DNA of 32,372 nt from Planctomycetes bacterium TMED75 (GTDB taxonomy: Bacteria; Planctomycetota; Phycisphaerae; Phycisphaerales; SM1A02), in contig NHEC01000082.1 in the NCBI GenBank assembly GCA_002171655.1, forward strand, positions 23,970 through 56,341. Reading direction: 5' to 3'. The notes under the pieces were generated by a model. The model was not told the origin of the DNA. It saw nothing but the letters and a program-made list of their open reading frames with translations, and ran no database searches. Shown piece after piece: positions 7,995 to 16,052 of this stretch. Both the position numbers and the translations under genes were made by a program. Each line of letters opens with the position of its first letter. Position 1 is the stretch's first letter.

Positions 7995-10793
7995 TCAGCC
8001 GCACTCCGCGCCCCATTCACTGAGCAATCGACTTAAGTCAGTTCCATTGACCACTCCATCTCCATCGAGATCCACTGCCGACGATCCCCAGGCGGCGAGC
8101 AGCATGCCAAGATCCTGAGGTCCGACTATTCCATCTTCGTCAAGATCGGAAATACAGATTCCCTGGGACGGACAGTCGGGATAGACCATGACGATCGAGC
8201 TGGCCGAAAGTCCGTGCGCATCAGTCACGCTGAACTCAAAGGCGTACCAGTAGACTTCATCTCCGCATCCGATCGGGGTGACCAGGGCTTCGGACTGGCA
8301 CTCGTAGACAAACGGTTCGTTATGGAAATGATCGTTGTGATGCAAACGGGCCTGCCAGGAGCAGGTGAGCTCATCAGGTCCGTGTTCGGCATCCACCACA
8401 ATGGATTCCAAAGGCAGAAAAGCAGGCTCGGTGATCGAGTAGTAGGTGGAGGGCACCGGTGAAATGATGCTCACGACCGGCGGAGTGTTGTTGACGGAAA
8501 CCAGAACCTGACGAGTCGATGACTGACCATCGAGGTCGGTTGCGGTAAGCGTGACCGTGAACACCTCCGGGCTCGAGTCCCCTGAATCAAATACGTGCGT
8601 GGTCTGTGCTCCAGATTTCGGAACCGAATCATCACCGAAATTCCAGGAGTAGACGACATCGGTCCCCTCCGGATCTTCGGTGAACGATGCATCAAAGGTG
8701 ACGGAATGCGGGGCTGGTCCATAAAGCTGAGAGCTGACCAGAGCGATCTGCGGTGGCTGGTTGGACTCTGGAGCCCAGGTATATCGATACACATGACCGT
8801 CTACGGTGACGACGTCCAGTTGAGAGGCTGTTCGATCAGTGCTCAGTGAAACAAGCTGATTGAACCCTCCGATGTTACTGATCCACTTTTCCATCGCTCG
8901 GAATGAGCCGTCCTCGTTGAGGCCGGCCCACATCACCCAGCCCTGCCCGTAATCGCCAAAGTACATTCCGCGCCAGGCTTCCGGCCAGGGAGTGCGACCG
9001 AGCGCTGACTCATCCGGCGCTCCAGCCTCCGTGTATCCCATCATGGGGCCGACGATCACACACCGGCCGGCGAAGTCCGGGCCATCGATTCCTGATTGTG
9101 GAGTTCCCAGAATCGGGGTCGCCGCGGCACCAAAAGAATTGTAGGTCGCCACCCGAGGGTCGATCTCGTTGGCATGGCTGAAGTCGATTCGAGGGCGCCG
9201 ATGAGTGAAGGTGGGAACCGAATCAGGAATCACGGGAAGTGAGGTGGAATCGGAATCGCTCGAAACCGCGCAGTCGATGAGCAGTTGAGAACCTTTCCCC
9301 GGACTGGTCAACTCGATCGTCCGGGTACCGGCACCAAGCGACAGGAGCACCGAGGTCATCCTCCACTCAGTAAGTGAACCGGTGGGCGGAAGTACCAGGG
9401 TGTCTCCTTCTGACACGCCATCGATGGCGATCTGAAGAGTGATCGGAGAGGATCCAGCAAGCGCATACCGCAGATGAAAACGGGTCTCGGCGTTCAACTC
9501 GGCGCGCACTCGAAACTCGATGTTCGAGGAACCGGTTCCGTCTGGTACCAGCGCTCCAGTTCCCAGAAATCCAAAGTGTTCACTGGAGAGTTCCCAACCG
9601 GATTGAACCTGATCCTCCGCCTGAAGAACCGCACAGTGGTTCAGAAAGAGACGGTTCGTCGCCAATGAATCCTGCTGCAGAAGATCTCGGAAGGGAAAAC
9701 CATTGGAACAGGTCTCATCATCACTGAGTGGATTCACCGTCATCGGATTGGCCAGATCAATTTCCCCGTAGTTCGCCTTGAAGGTCATTCCTTCGTAGAA
9801 GGGCCAGCCGAGATTCTGTCCAGGTTGATCGACGTACGTCAGCTCCTCGGTCATGGTGCTGCCTACATCGGAAACCACGACCGTTCCCGGATCCGCAAGA
9901 GCAGGGTCGTGACTACCGGTTTCGGGAAGTCTCATGATTCGAAAGGGATTGCGCAGTCCTACCGCCCAGACGCGAGAGCGCGGCGACCGAGGTGATTTCG
10001 CATCGTAGAACGGATTGCTCACGACACCGTCGCCGGAGGTTGCGTCAAGACGCAGAAGCTTACCGGAGAGGGTGTCGACCAATTGAGAGCGAAAAGCACC
10101 CACATCCTCGAGAGGCTTGAGGATCCCGTCATTCAGCGCCTTCGTGACATACAGGGAAGGGGCGGCGCCACCCGCATCGAGGCCCGTGATCTTTGCCGTG
10201 TCACCGGTGGTGAGCAGGAGCGTTCCATCCTGACCGAATGCCATGCCACCACCAATATGGGATTCGCCGACGACCGGCATGCCGCTGGTGATCGACTCCC
10301 CCAGAAGGATCAAGCGTGAATCAGGCGCGATGCCCTCGATCAGACCGTTGGTATCGAATTCAACGGTATATCGAGTCAGCCGGGCGATTGTTGCATCAAA
10401 GTAGAGGTTGGAATGTTCGTTGTAATTGGGGGTGCCGGAGTAGAGAAGATGGTGCCGGTCAACCACGTAGTACAGGTAGATCCAACCGTTGTTTTTGAAG
10501 TTGGGATGAGCGACGAGACCGAGCAGACCGTGATCACGCCAATTGCCCACCTCGGGTGAGATGTTGAGCAATGGCTCGGAATCGCTGGGACCGTTTCCAT
10601 CAACCACCCAGATGGTGCCGTTCTTCTCCCAGACCAGGATGGTGTCATCGAGGACGGCGACTGAGCCAACGGGCTGTTGCCATCCACCGATCAGCTCTTC
10701 AGCCACAAAGCCATCGGGAGCAGACGGAATCTCCGACTGCACCAAGGCAGCACTCAGACAAGCGGGAAGGAGGATGGCGGTAAGCACACTCAT
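7995..10793 (-). CDS. Secreted sugar-dehydrogenase-like beta-propeller with PKD and dockerin-like domains
   Basis: A 932-residue secreted protein. ATG at 10793 is chosen because it gives a clean signal peptide (MSVLTAILLPACLSAALVQS). The frame stays open to a TTG at 10835. The first part resembles the GSDH/PQQ-dependent aldose dehydrogenase propeller: DHGLLGLVAHPNF, SHIGGGMAFGQDGTLLLTTGD and VWAVGLRNPFRI are family hallmarks. A carbohydrate-binding-module-like segment (roughly residues 410-510) interrupts the propeller, which resumes with PEAWRGMYFGDYGQGW. A PKD domain (YSWNFGDD, FTVTLTATDLDG) follows. Two C-terminal dockerin-like repeats end the protein (DLDEDGIVGPQDLGMLLAAW, DLDGDGVVNGTDLSRLLSEW). 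It likely oxidises or binds sugars outside the cytoplasm. The cofactor is unproven. Confidence 0.88.
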   Translation of the reverse strand: MSVLTAILLPACLSAALVQSEIPSAPDGFVAEELIGGWQQPVGSVAVLDDTILVWEKNGTIWVVDGNGPSDSEPLLNISPEVGNWRDHGLLGLVAHPNFKNNGWIYLYYVVDRHHLLYSGTPNYNEHSNLYFDATIARLTRYTVEFDTNGLIEGIAPDSRLILLGESITSGMPVVGESHIGGGMAFGQDGTLLLTTGDTAKITGLDAGGAAPSLYVTKALNDGILKPLEDVGAFRSQLVDTLSGKLLRLDATSGDGVVSNPFYDAKSPRSPRSRVWAVGLRNPFRIMRLPETGSHDPALADPGTVVVSDVGSTMTEELTYVDQPGQNLGWPFYEGMTFKANYGEIDLANPMTVNPLSDDETCSNGFPFRDLLQQDSLATNRLFLNHCAVLQAEDQVQSGWELSSEHFGFLGTGALVPDGTGSSNIEFRVRAELNAETRFHLRYALAGSSPITLQIAIDGVSEGDTLVLPPTGSLTEWRMTSVLLSLGAGTRTIELTSPGKGSQLLIDCAVSSDSDSTSLPVIPDSVPTFTHRRPRIDFSHANEIDPRVATYNSFGAAATPILGTPQSGIDGPDFAGRCVIVGPMMGYTEAGAPDESALGRTPWPEAWRGMYFGDYGQGWVMWAGLNEDGSFRAMEKWISNIGGFNQLVSLSTDRTASQLDVVTVDGHVYRYTWAPESNQPPQIALVSSQLYGPAPHSVTFDASFTEDPEGTDVVYSWNFGDDSVPKSGAQTTHVFDSGDSSPEVFTVTLTATDLDGQSSTRQVLVSVNNTPPVVSIISPVPSTYYSITEPAFLPLESIVVDAEHGPDELTCSWQARLHHNDHFHNEPFVYECQSEALVTPIGCGDEVYWYAFEFSVTDAHGLSASSIVMVYPDCPSQGICISDLDEDGIVGPQDLGMLLAAWGSSAVDLDGDGVVNGTDLSRLLSEWGAECG

Positions 10794-10810
10794 CAAATCT
10801 GGATTTGATG
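10791..10810. promoter_or_regulatory. Inverted repeat over the start codon of the propeller gene
   Basis: CATCAAATC (10791-10799) and GATTTGATG (10802-10810) are perfect complements two bases apart. The start codon (complement of 10791-10793) is part of the repeat. This could be an operator or an RNA hairpin masking the start. No clear Shine-Dalgarno sequence precedes the ATG, which makes a control role more plausible. Confidence 0.45.
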
Positions 10811-10873
10811 GTAAACCATCATCAAGAACAGGCAAGGCTTGAGTCTGATCTCATGAGGAATGGGCAGCTAAAC

Positions 10874-10897
10874 CGCCCCAAATAGGGCGAAGCGGGG
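10874..10897 (-). terminator. Possible weak terminator after the dioxygenase gene
   Basis: Just after the minus-strand stop at 10899, CGCCC (10874-10878) can pair with GGGCG (10885-10889), or GCCCC (10875-10879) with GGGGC (10893-10897). On the minus strand only a GTTTAG stretch follows, so termination would be weak. Confidence 0.3.
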
Positions 10898-10898
10898 C

Positions 10899-12059
10899 TC
10901 AGTCGAGGTTACCGCTGCGAGCTCTTCGCCAGGTGCTGAATACCTCGGAACGATGGAGCGAGCAGGTGAGCAAGGTTCGTTCACCCGCCCCATGAGTCGA
11001 GCGACCATGCAGCACACGGTGGTTGTCGATCAGTACCAGGTCACCAGGCTGGACTCGAAAACGGTTCTGCAGGCCTTCTCGTTGCAGGATCCGAGCGAGC
11101 AGATCGTAGCCTTCAGCACAGACCGCAAGACGCTCCTCAGGACACATGAAGTCCAGAGCCGCACGATCATTGAAGGTGATCCGCTGAAAGGAACCATCCG
11201 CGCTGGTCTCAAGCAGAGTTCGAAGGGCACGGTAGTCGGAGTCAGAACCGGTACAGGCGAACAGCATCGGCCAGCGAGCGAGCTCTGCCGCCATGATCGG
11301 TGCTTCCATCGCAAGGGTCTCTGCGGCATTCATTCCATCGACCAGCTGAAGTTCACCACCGCTGAGTGAATTCTCAATACAGAGTTGGAGCAGGTAGCGT
11401 GGCATCGGATCAAGGTAGGGTTCGTCGGTGTGCGCAAGACACCCTCGTGAAGCACTGAGGTTGACCGGCGCATTGGCGCCGACCTCTTCGGTGATCACCT
11501 GTGGTGCCGAGGAACCACGATGCGCACCCAATCGCGAAGCCAGCTTGAGGAATGCTGCTTCCTTGGTCGGAACCCCTCGTACCCGGGCGTAGCCTCGGCG
11601 GAAGAGGGTCTCAAGCAGAGATCGGACTGCAGCCGGAGAGTCGAGGTTCTCGAAGTCCAGTGCTCGGGCGGGCTGGTCCGCAGACGTGAAGGGAGAGGGA
11701 AGCGGGCCATCGATCTGCTCAACACTCGAACTGGAACGAAGTCGCTCGAAATCAATTTCCAGGGCGTCGGTCTCGCCTTCGAAACGGACTTCCCAGAGAC
11801 CCTCATCGGAATTGAAAGAAGTGCTGCGGACTCGAACCTCGGCGGGAATACTGGTCGAATCAAACGCCCTCTGCCCGGTCTCTCGCACCATGCTTCGGGG
11901 CTCACTCCCCATCAGGCGGAGCCACCGGGCGGGAATGCGGCGCTTGAATGCCCCTTCTTCGGCAACAACGGCCATTCCACCCGCTTCCACCACCATGGAT
12001 TGGACGGCGGAACTCTGCGGGCTGCTGGTCGATTCGGTGGTCAAGCTCATGAGACGCAT
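10899..12059 (-). CDS. Gamma-butyrobetaine-hydroxylase-like Fe(II)/2-oxoglutarate dioxygenase
   Basis: A 386-residue protein with two parts. Residues about 25-115 resemble the N-terminal domain of gamma-butyrobetaine and trimethyllysine hydroxylases (IPARWLRL, VRFEGETDALEIDFERL), but the zinc-binding Cys residues usual for that domain are absent. Residues about 135-375 are a TauD-type double-stranded beta-helix. The iron triad is His210 and Asp212 in AHTDEPY plus His351 in NHRVLHGRS, and Arg361 in GERTLLTCSLHR is suited to hold 2-oxoglutarate. Such enzymes hydroxylate small amino-acid or betaine-type substrates; the substrate here is unknown. It is divergent from the MmgE/PrpD gene with 123 bases between starts, so the two may share control. 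An ATG at 12050 is an alternative start. Confidence 0.85.
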   Translation of the reverse strand: MRLMSLTTESTSSPQSSAVQSMVVEAGGMAVVAEEGAFKRRIPARWLRLMGSEPRSMVRETGQRAFDSTSIPAEVRVRSTSFNSDEGLWEVRFEGETDALEIDFERLRSSSSVEQIDGPLPSPFTSADQPARALDFENLDSPAAVRSLLETLFRRGYARVRGVPTKEAAFLKLASRLGAHRGSSAPQVITEEVGANAPVNLSASRGCLAHTDEPYLDPMPRYLLQLCIENSLSGGELQLVDGMNAAETLAMEAPIMAAELARWPMLFACTGSDSDYRALRTLLETSADGSFQRITFNDRAALDFMCPEERLAVCAEGYDLLARILQREGLQNRFRVQPGDLVLIDNHRVLHGRSTHGAGERTLLTCSLHRSEVFSTWRRARSGNLD

Positions 12060-12182
12060 ACCCTACACCGAACTTGGCTTGAAAACTGCACTCGATGTGC
12101 ATTCCACTCAAATCAGTCTCCGATCTGTACAATCGTCTCCCCACCGAGTCACCTATTCGAACAGGAACGAGTGAATTTCAAC

Positions 12183-13739
12183 ATGACCACGTCGATCAAA
12201 AGCGAAGCCACGGAACTGCTGAGAAATTCCAACCAGGCGTTGGGCATCGGCGAGTACGCAGTTGCCTTCCTCGATCCGCAGAACCAAGACGTGGGTCAGC
12301 CCGACCAAGCAGTGCTGGACCGTACGATGCTTTTCTTTACGGACAGCATCCTCTGTGGCCTCTCCGCACTGGCGCTCGGAACCAATGCACCTCGCGTACT
12401 TCGCGAGGAAGCGATGGCGTACCCCAGCACCAATGGGGTACCGGTGCTCGGCTCGACCGATCCGGTGGCACCCGAAAAAGCCATTCTCGCCAATTGCTCG
12501 GCCGTTCGAGAATGGGACTCAAATGGAACTAATTTCGGTTTTCGACCGGAACTGGGCCACACTGCGGGAGAGTTCGGGCACAACGATTTCTACTCGGTGG
12601 CGATCGCAGCTGCCCAGCTCGCCGGGCGATCCGGGACCGACGCCCTTCTGGGCATGGTCCTCATCGACGAGATCAGAGGTCGACTCGCCGAGGTCTTCAG
12701 CCTGAAGACCTACAAGATCGACCACGTGGTCCACGGTGCGATTGCCAGTGCCGCCGTCTACGGAGCGATGCTGGGAGCCACACCGCAACAGATCGAGTCT
12801 GCGATCGGCATGTCGGTCGCCCACTTCATCCCCTGGCGGGCGATTCGTGCCGGCAAGCAACTCAGTGATTCCAAGGGCGCCTCCGCCGCCATCTCGACCG
12901 AGGTGGCCATTGTTTCGATGCAACGATCGATGCGAGGCTTCGTGGGACCCAGGGACATCTTCAGAAATCCGGAAGCGATCTGGCGTCAGTTCGAACCGAC
13001 CGATGGCGATGCTCCCTTCGATCTGATTCTCTCGAATCAGGGCCCCGACTTCGCCGTGATGGGCATGCACTTCAAGCTGGGTCTCTACGAGCACCAGTCG
13101 GCCGGTGCACTTCAAGGGATCATCAATCTCCTTCTGGAAAACCCCGGAAAGCTCAAGAGTGCCAGTTCGATCAAGTCGATCACGGTCACCGCCTACGAGC
13201 CTGCGTTTGGAATCATCGGGGACCCCGCCAAACGAGACCCCGAAACCCGGCAGTCCGCCGACCATTCGATGGTCTTCATTCTGAGCCGCCTGCTGCGCAA
13301 GGCGATCCACCAAGGCGGTGCACTTGCCGAGGACAACGATGCGATCTGGAAGCAGCTGATGCTGATGCCCGAGGACTATTCCGACGAGGCTCTGTTCGAC
13401 GAGGAAACCCGCGGGCTGATGGAACTCATCGAATTCAAACATGGTGGAGCCGACTACGACAGCCGGTACCCCGACGGTATCCCCACCTCGATCATTCTGA
13501 CTCTGACCGATGGAACCCAGCTTGATTCCGGAATGGTCATGTATCCCTCGGGCCATGCCCGAAACAAGACCGCGGATCTGGCCGGGATTCTCGACACAAA
13601 GTTCCAGCGCATGGGTGATCTGGCTCTCGAGGGAGCGGGTCCGATCATCGCTCGGATCAACGATCTGCCGCGGATGGACACCACATCGCTGCGGTCGATC
13701 TGGGACTTCGACATCAAGGAAGTCGGCGGTTTTTCCTGA
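12183..13739 (+). CDS. MmgE/PrpD family protein (2-methylcitrate dehydratase-like)
   Basis: This 518-residue protein belongs to the MmgE/PrpD family, whose best-known members dehydrate 2-methylcitrate in propionate breakdown; others act on citrate-like or itaconate-pathway substrates. Supporting segments are DSILCGLSALALGTNAPRV near the N-terminus, the substrate-site region AVREWDSNGTNFG...GHTAGEFGHNDF, KTYKIDHVVHGAIASAAVYG, the all-helical repeats, and GVPVLGSTDPVAPEKA. The ATG at 12183 follows AGGAACGAG (about 12162-12170) and matches the family's N-terminus; the frame is open far upstream, but that part is antisense to the dioxygenase and has no family match. I see no methylcitrate synthase or methylisocitrate lyase in the window, so the exact substrate is open. 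Confidence 0.88.
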   Translation: MTTSIKSEATELLRNSNQALGIGEYAVAFLDPQNQDVGQPDQAVLDRTMLFFTDSILCGLSALALGTNAPRVLREEAMAYPSTNGVPVLGSTDPVAPEKAILANCSAVREWDSNGTNFGFRPELGHTAGEFGHNDFYSVAIAAAQLAGRSGTDALLGMVLIDEIRGRLAEVFSLKTYKIDHVVHGAIASAAVYGAMLGATPQQIESAIGMSVAHFIPWRAIRAGKQLSDSKGASAAISTEVAIVSMQRSMRGFVGPRDIFRNPEAIWRQFEPTDGDAPFDLILSNQGPDFAVMGMHFKLGLYEHQSAGALQGIINLLLENPGKLKSASSIKSITVTAYEPAFGIIGDPAKRDPETRQSADHSMVFILSRLLRKAIHQGGALAEDNDAIWKQLMLMPEDYSDEALFDEETRGLMELIEFKHGGADYDSRYPDGIPTSIILTLTDGTQLDSGMVMYPSGHARNKTADLAGILDTKFQRMGDLALEGAGPIIARINDLPRMDTTSLRSIWDFDIKEVGGFS

Positions 13740-13762
13740 GCCACCCGCGGGGGGTGATCTGA

Positions 13763-14773
13763 TCAGAGCGGAAGAAGCCGTCTGACACTCTCCACCTCAT
13801 CAGGGCTGCCCAGCAGCACCGGAACACGCTGATGCAGCTCCGAGGGCTGGAGCTCCATGGTTCGAAGGTCACCACTGTAGGCGAGCCCACCGGCCTGTTC
13901 GATCACCATGGCCATCGGATTCGCTTCGTAGAGAAGCCTGAGTTTGCCACCGGGGTTCTTGTTGGTCGGGGGGTAGAGAAAGACTCCACCCCGCATAAGG
14001 ATGCGGTGCACGTCCGCGACCATGGATCCGATGTAGCGACTTGAGTACCCATTTTCGTGGGCCCACTGAAGGTAGGTTCGATAGCCCGCAGGAAACTGCT
14101 CTGCATAGGCTTCATTGACCGAGTAGGTCTTGTTGCCCGGAGGGATTCGCAATCCACTCTTGACGTGCAGGAATGACCCGATCGCCATATCCAGAACGAA
14201 CATGTCCACACCATGTCCGGTGGTCAGGACCAGAATGGTGGAAGAGCCGTAGAGGATGTATCCGGCGGCAACCTGCTTGAGTCCTGACTGACACACGGTT
14301 CGTTCGGCGTTCGCGATTTCCGAATCATTCCGAAGCACCGAGAAGATCGTGCCCACCCCCACTGCAATGTCCAGATTGCTCGAGCCGTCAAGGGGATCAA
14401 AGAGCACGCAGTACTTTCCACCTTCGGATCCGGTGCGAAGAATCAGGGGTTCCTCATCTTCCTCGGAAGCGACCACCGCGATCGATTCCCGTCCGCCCAG
14501 ACAGCGAAGCAGCACCTCATTGGCGATCACGTCGAGTTTCTGCTGGGTCTCTCCCTGAATGTTCTCGGTACCGACCTCGCCCAGGACATCATCAAGCCGG
14601 GCCCTGCGGACCTTGTTGGCGATGGTCTTCCCGGCAAGAGAGATCGCGGAAATGATCCAGGAAAAATCTCCCGTGGCATCGGGGTGCTTCGCCTCCTCCG
14701 AAAGCACATGAGACTGCAAGGAGGTCAGGTTATCGGGTACCAGGTGATCGATCTGGGGGTTGGAATCCGTCAT
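13763..14773 (-). CDS. fbp: Fructose-1,6-bisphosphatase, class I
   Basis: A 336-residue cytoplasmic enzyme that hydrolyses fructose-1,6-bisphosphate to fructose-6-phosphate in gluconeogenesis. Metal and substrate motifs are plain: VASEEDEEP (101-109) with the acidic metal ligands, and FDPLDGSSNLD (125-135), the class I signature. GGVFLYPP and KLRLLYEANPMA follow in the C-terminal half. The length fits the family. The ATG at 14773 gives the usual N-terminus; an open extension to 15028 overlaps the thiolase gene and has no family resemblance. It is divergent from the thiolase with 91 bases between starts, and its stop faces the stop of the PrpD-family gene 23 bases away. Confidence 0.95.
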   Translation of the reverse strand: MTDSNPQIDHLVPDNLTSLQSHVLSEEAKHPDATGDFSWIISAISLAGKTIANKVRRARLDDVLGEVGTENIQGETQQKLDVIANEVLLRCLGGRESIAVVASEEDEEPLILRTGSEGGKYCVLFDPLDGSSNLDIAVGVGTIFSVLRNDSEIANAERTVCQSGLKQVAAGYILYGSSTILVLTTGHGVDMFVLDMAIGSFLHVKSGLRIPPGNKTYSVNEAYAEQFPAGYRTYLQWAHENGYSSRYIGSMVADVHRILMRGGVFLYPPTNKNPGGKLRLLYEANPMAMVIEQAGGLAYSGDLRTMELQPSELHQRVPVLLGSPDEVESVRRLLPL

Positions 14774-14864
14774 GTTCTTTATGTCGGCTCGCTGGGGGGG
14801 CCACGTCCAGCCCCAGGTCTGAGGTATCATGTCTCTCCCGGAAAAACCAACCACGAGGACCTCC

Positions 14865-16046
14865 ATGAACAGCAACCAGCCCGTCATCCTTTCCGCCCGA
14901 AGAACCCCCATTGGCCGCTTTCTCGGCGGATTGAGCAGGGTTCCTGCCCCGGAACTGGGCGCGTGTGCGATCTCAGCGGCGCTGGAAGATGCCTCCGTAT
15001 CACCGGAATCGGTCGACGAGGTGTTCATGGGCTGCGTGCTTCAAGCTGGTGTGGGGCAGAACCCTGCCCGTCAGGCTGCGCTCAAGGCAGGGCTTCCCGC
15101 CACGGTGACCGCGGTCACCGTCAACAAGGTCTGTGGCTCGGGTCTCGAGGCAGTCATGCAAGCCGCCAGAGCGATCAGAAGCGGTGACATCACCACCGCA
15201 GTCGCCGGGGGCATGGAAAACATGGACCTCGCCCCCCACTTCGTGCACGCTCGGACCGGTATCAAGTACGGACCCGGCACGATGCAGGATCACATGGCTT
15301 TCGACGGGCTGACCTGTGCCTTCGAACAGTGGCCGATGGGCAATGCGGCGGAGTGGATCGCCAACGAATACGACATCAGCCGCGACGAACAGGATCGCTT
15401 CAGCGCGCAGAGCCACAACCGAGCGGAAGCTGCCTGGGAAGCCGGGCATTTCGCCACTGAAGTCGTTCCGATGAGCGCAGAACTCTGCCATGCACGAGCC
15501 GGCGTCGAACAAGACGAAGGATTCCGACCCGGTTCAAACCCGGAAGCACTCGGAAAGCTTCGCCCCGCCTTCACCAAGGATGGCTCGGTCACCGCCGGAA
15601 ACGCTTCCCAGATTTCAGATGGCGGTGCTGCCGTGGTCGTGGCGAGTGCGGAAGCGGCTGAAGCACAGGGCGCCACCCCCTTGGCCAGAATCGTTGGTTA
15701 CAACACCGCCGGGATCGAACCCAAGAAACTGTTCTGGGCCCCGAAACTCGGGATTGAACGACTCATGGCCGACCACGGACTTTCGGTCGATGACGTCGAC
15801 CTCTTCGAAATCAATGAAGCATTCGCGGCGCAAGCCCTGGCCAACGCCAAGGGACTGGGTGTCTCGGAAGACAAGATGAACATCTGCGGTGGCGGGATTG
15901 CGCTTGGTCACCCGATCGGAGCCAGTGGCGCACGGGTTCTGGTCACGCTGATTCATCAGTTGATTCGCACCGGTGGCAAGCGCGGCATCTGCAGCCTCTG
16001 CCTCGGTGGTGGCAATGCAGTATCGATGCTGATCGAACGGGATTGA
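14865..16046 (+). CDS. Thiolase (acetyl-CoA acetyltransferase)
   Basis: A 393-residue thiolase that condenses two acyl-CoA units or cleaves beta-ketoacyl-CoA. Catalytic residues are visible: nucleophile Cys90 in NKVCGSGLEAV, NEAF (317-320), His349 in GGGIALGHPIGASGAR and acid/base Cys379 in CLGGGNAVS. The family's N-terminal start (VILSARRTPIGRF) follows the ATG at 14865, which is preceded by GAGG about ten bases upstream. An ATG at 14829 would add 12 residues not typical of the family. Synthetic versus degradative direction cannot be decided from sequence. It could serve acetoacetyl-CoA formation or beta-ketothiolase chemistry. Its stop is six bases from that of the convergent ABC exporter gene. 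Confidence 0.95.
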   Translation: MNSNQPVILSARRTPIGRFLGGLSRVPAPELGACAISAALEDASVSPESVDEVFMGCVLQAGVGQNPARQAALKAGLPATVTAVTVNKVCGSGLEAVMQAARAIRSGDITTAVAGGMENMDLAPHFVHARTGIKYGPGTMQDHMAFDGLTCAFEQWPMGNAAEWIANEYDISRDEQDRFSAQSHNRAEAAWEAGHFATEVVPMSAELCHARAGVEQDEGFRPGSNPEALGKLRPAFTKDGSVTAGNASQISDGGAAVVVASAEAAEAQGATPLARIVGYNTAGIEPKKLFWAPKLGIERLMADHGLSVDDVDLFEINEAFAAQALANAKGLGVSEDKMNICGGGIALGHPIGASGARVLVTLIHQLIRTGGKRGICSLCLGGGNAVSMLIERD

Positions 16047-16052
16047 TTCTTC

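Noticed and set aside
11520-12182. Long N-terminal extension of the MmgE/PrpD protein
   Set aside because: The extra 221 codons overlap the dioxygenase on the other strand and are unlike the family, and a good ribosome binding site precedes 12183.
12519-13556. 345-codon open frame antisense to the MmgE/PrpD gene
   Set aside because: Same reason: a codon-bias shadow of a well-supported gene.
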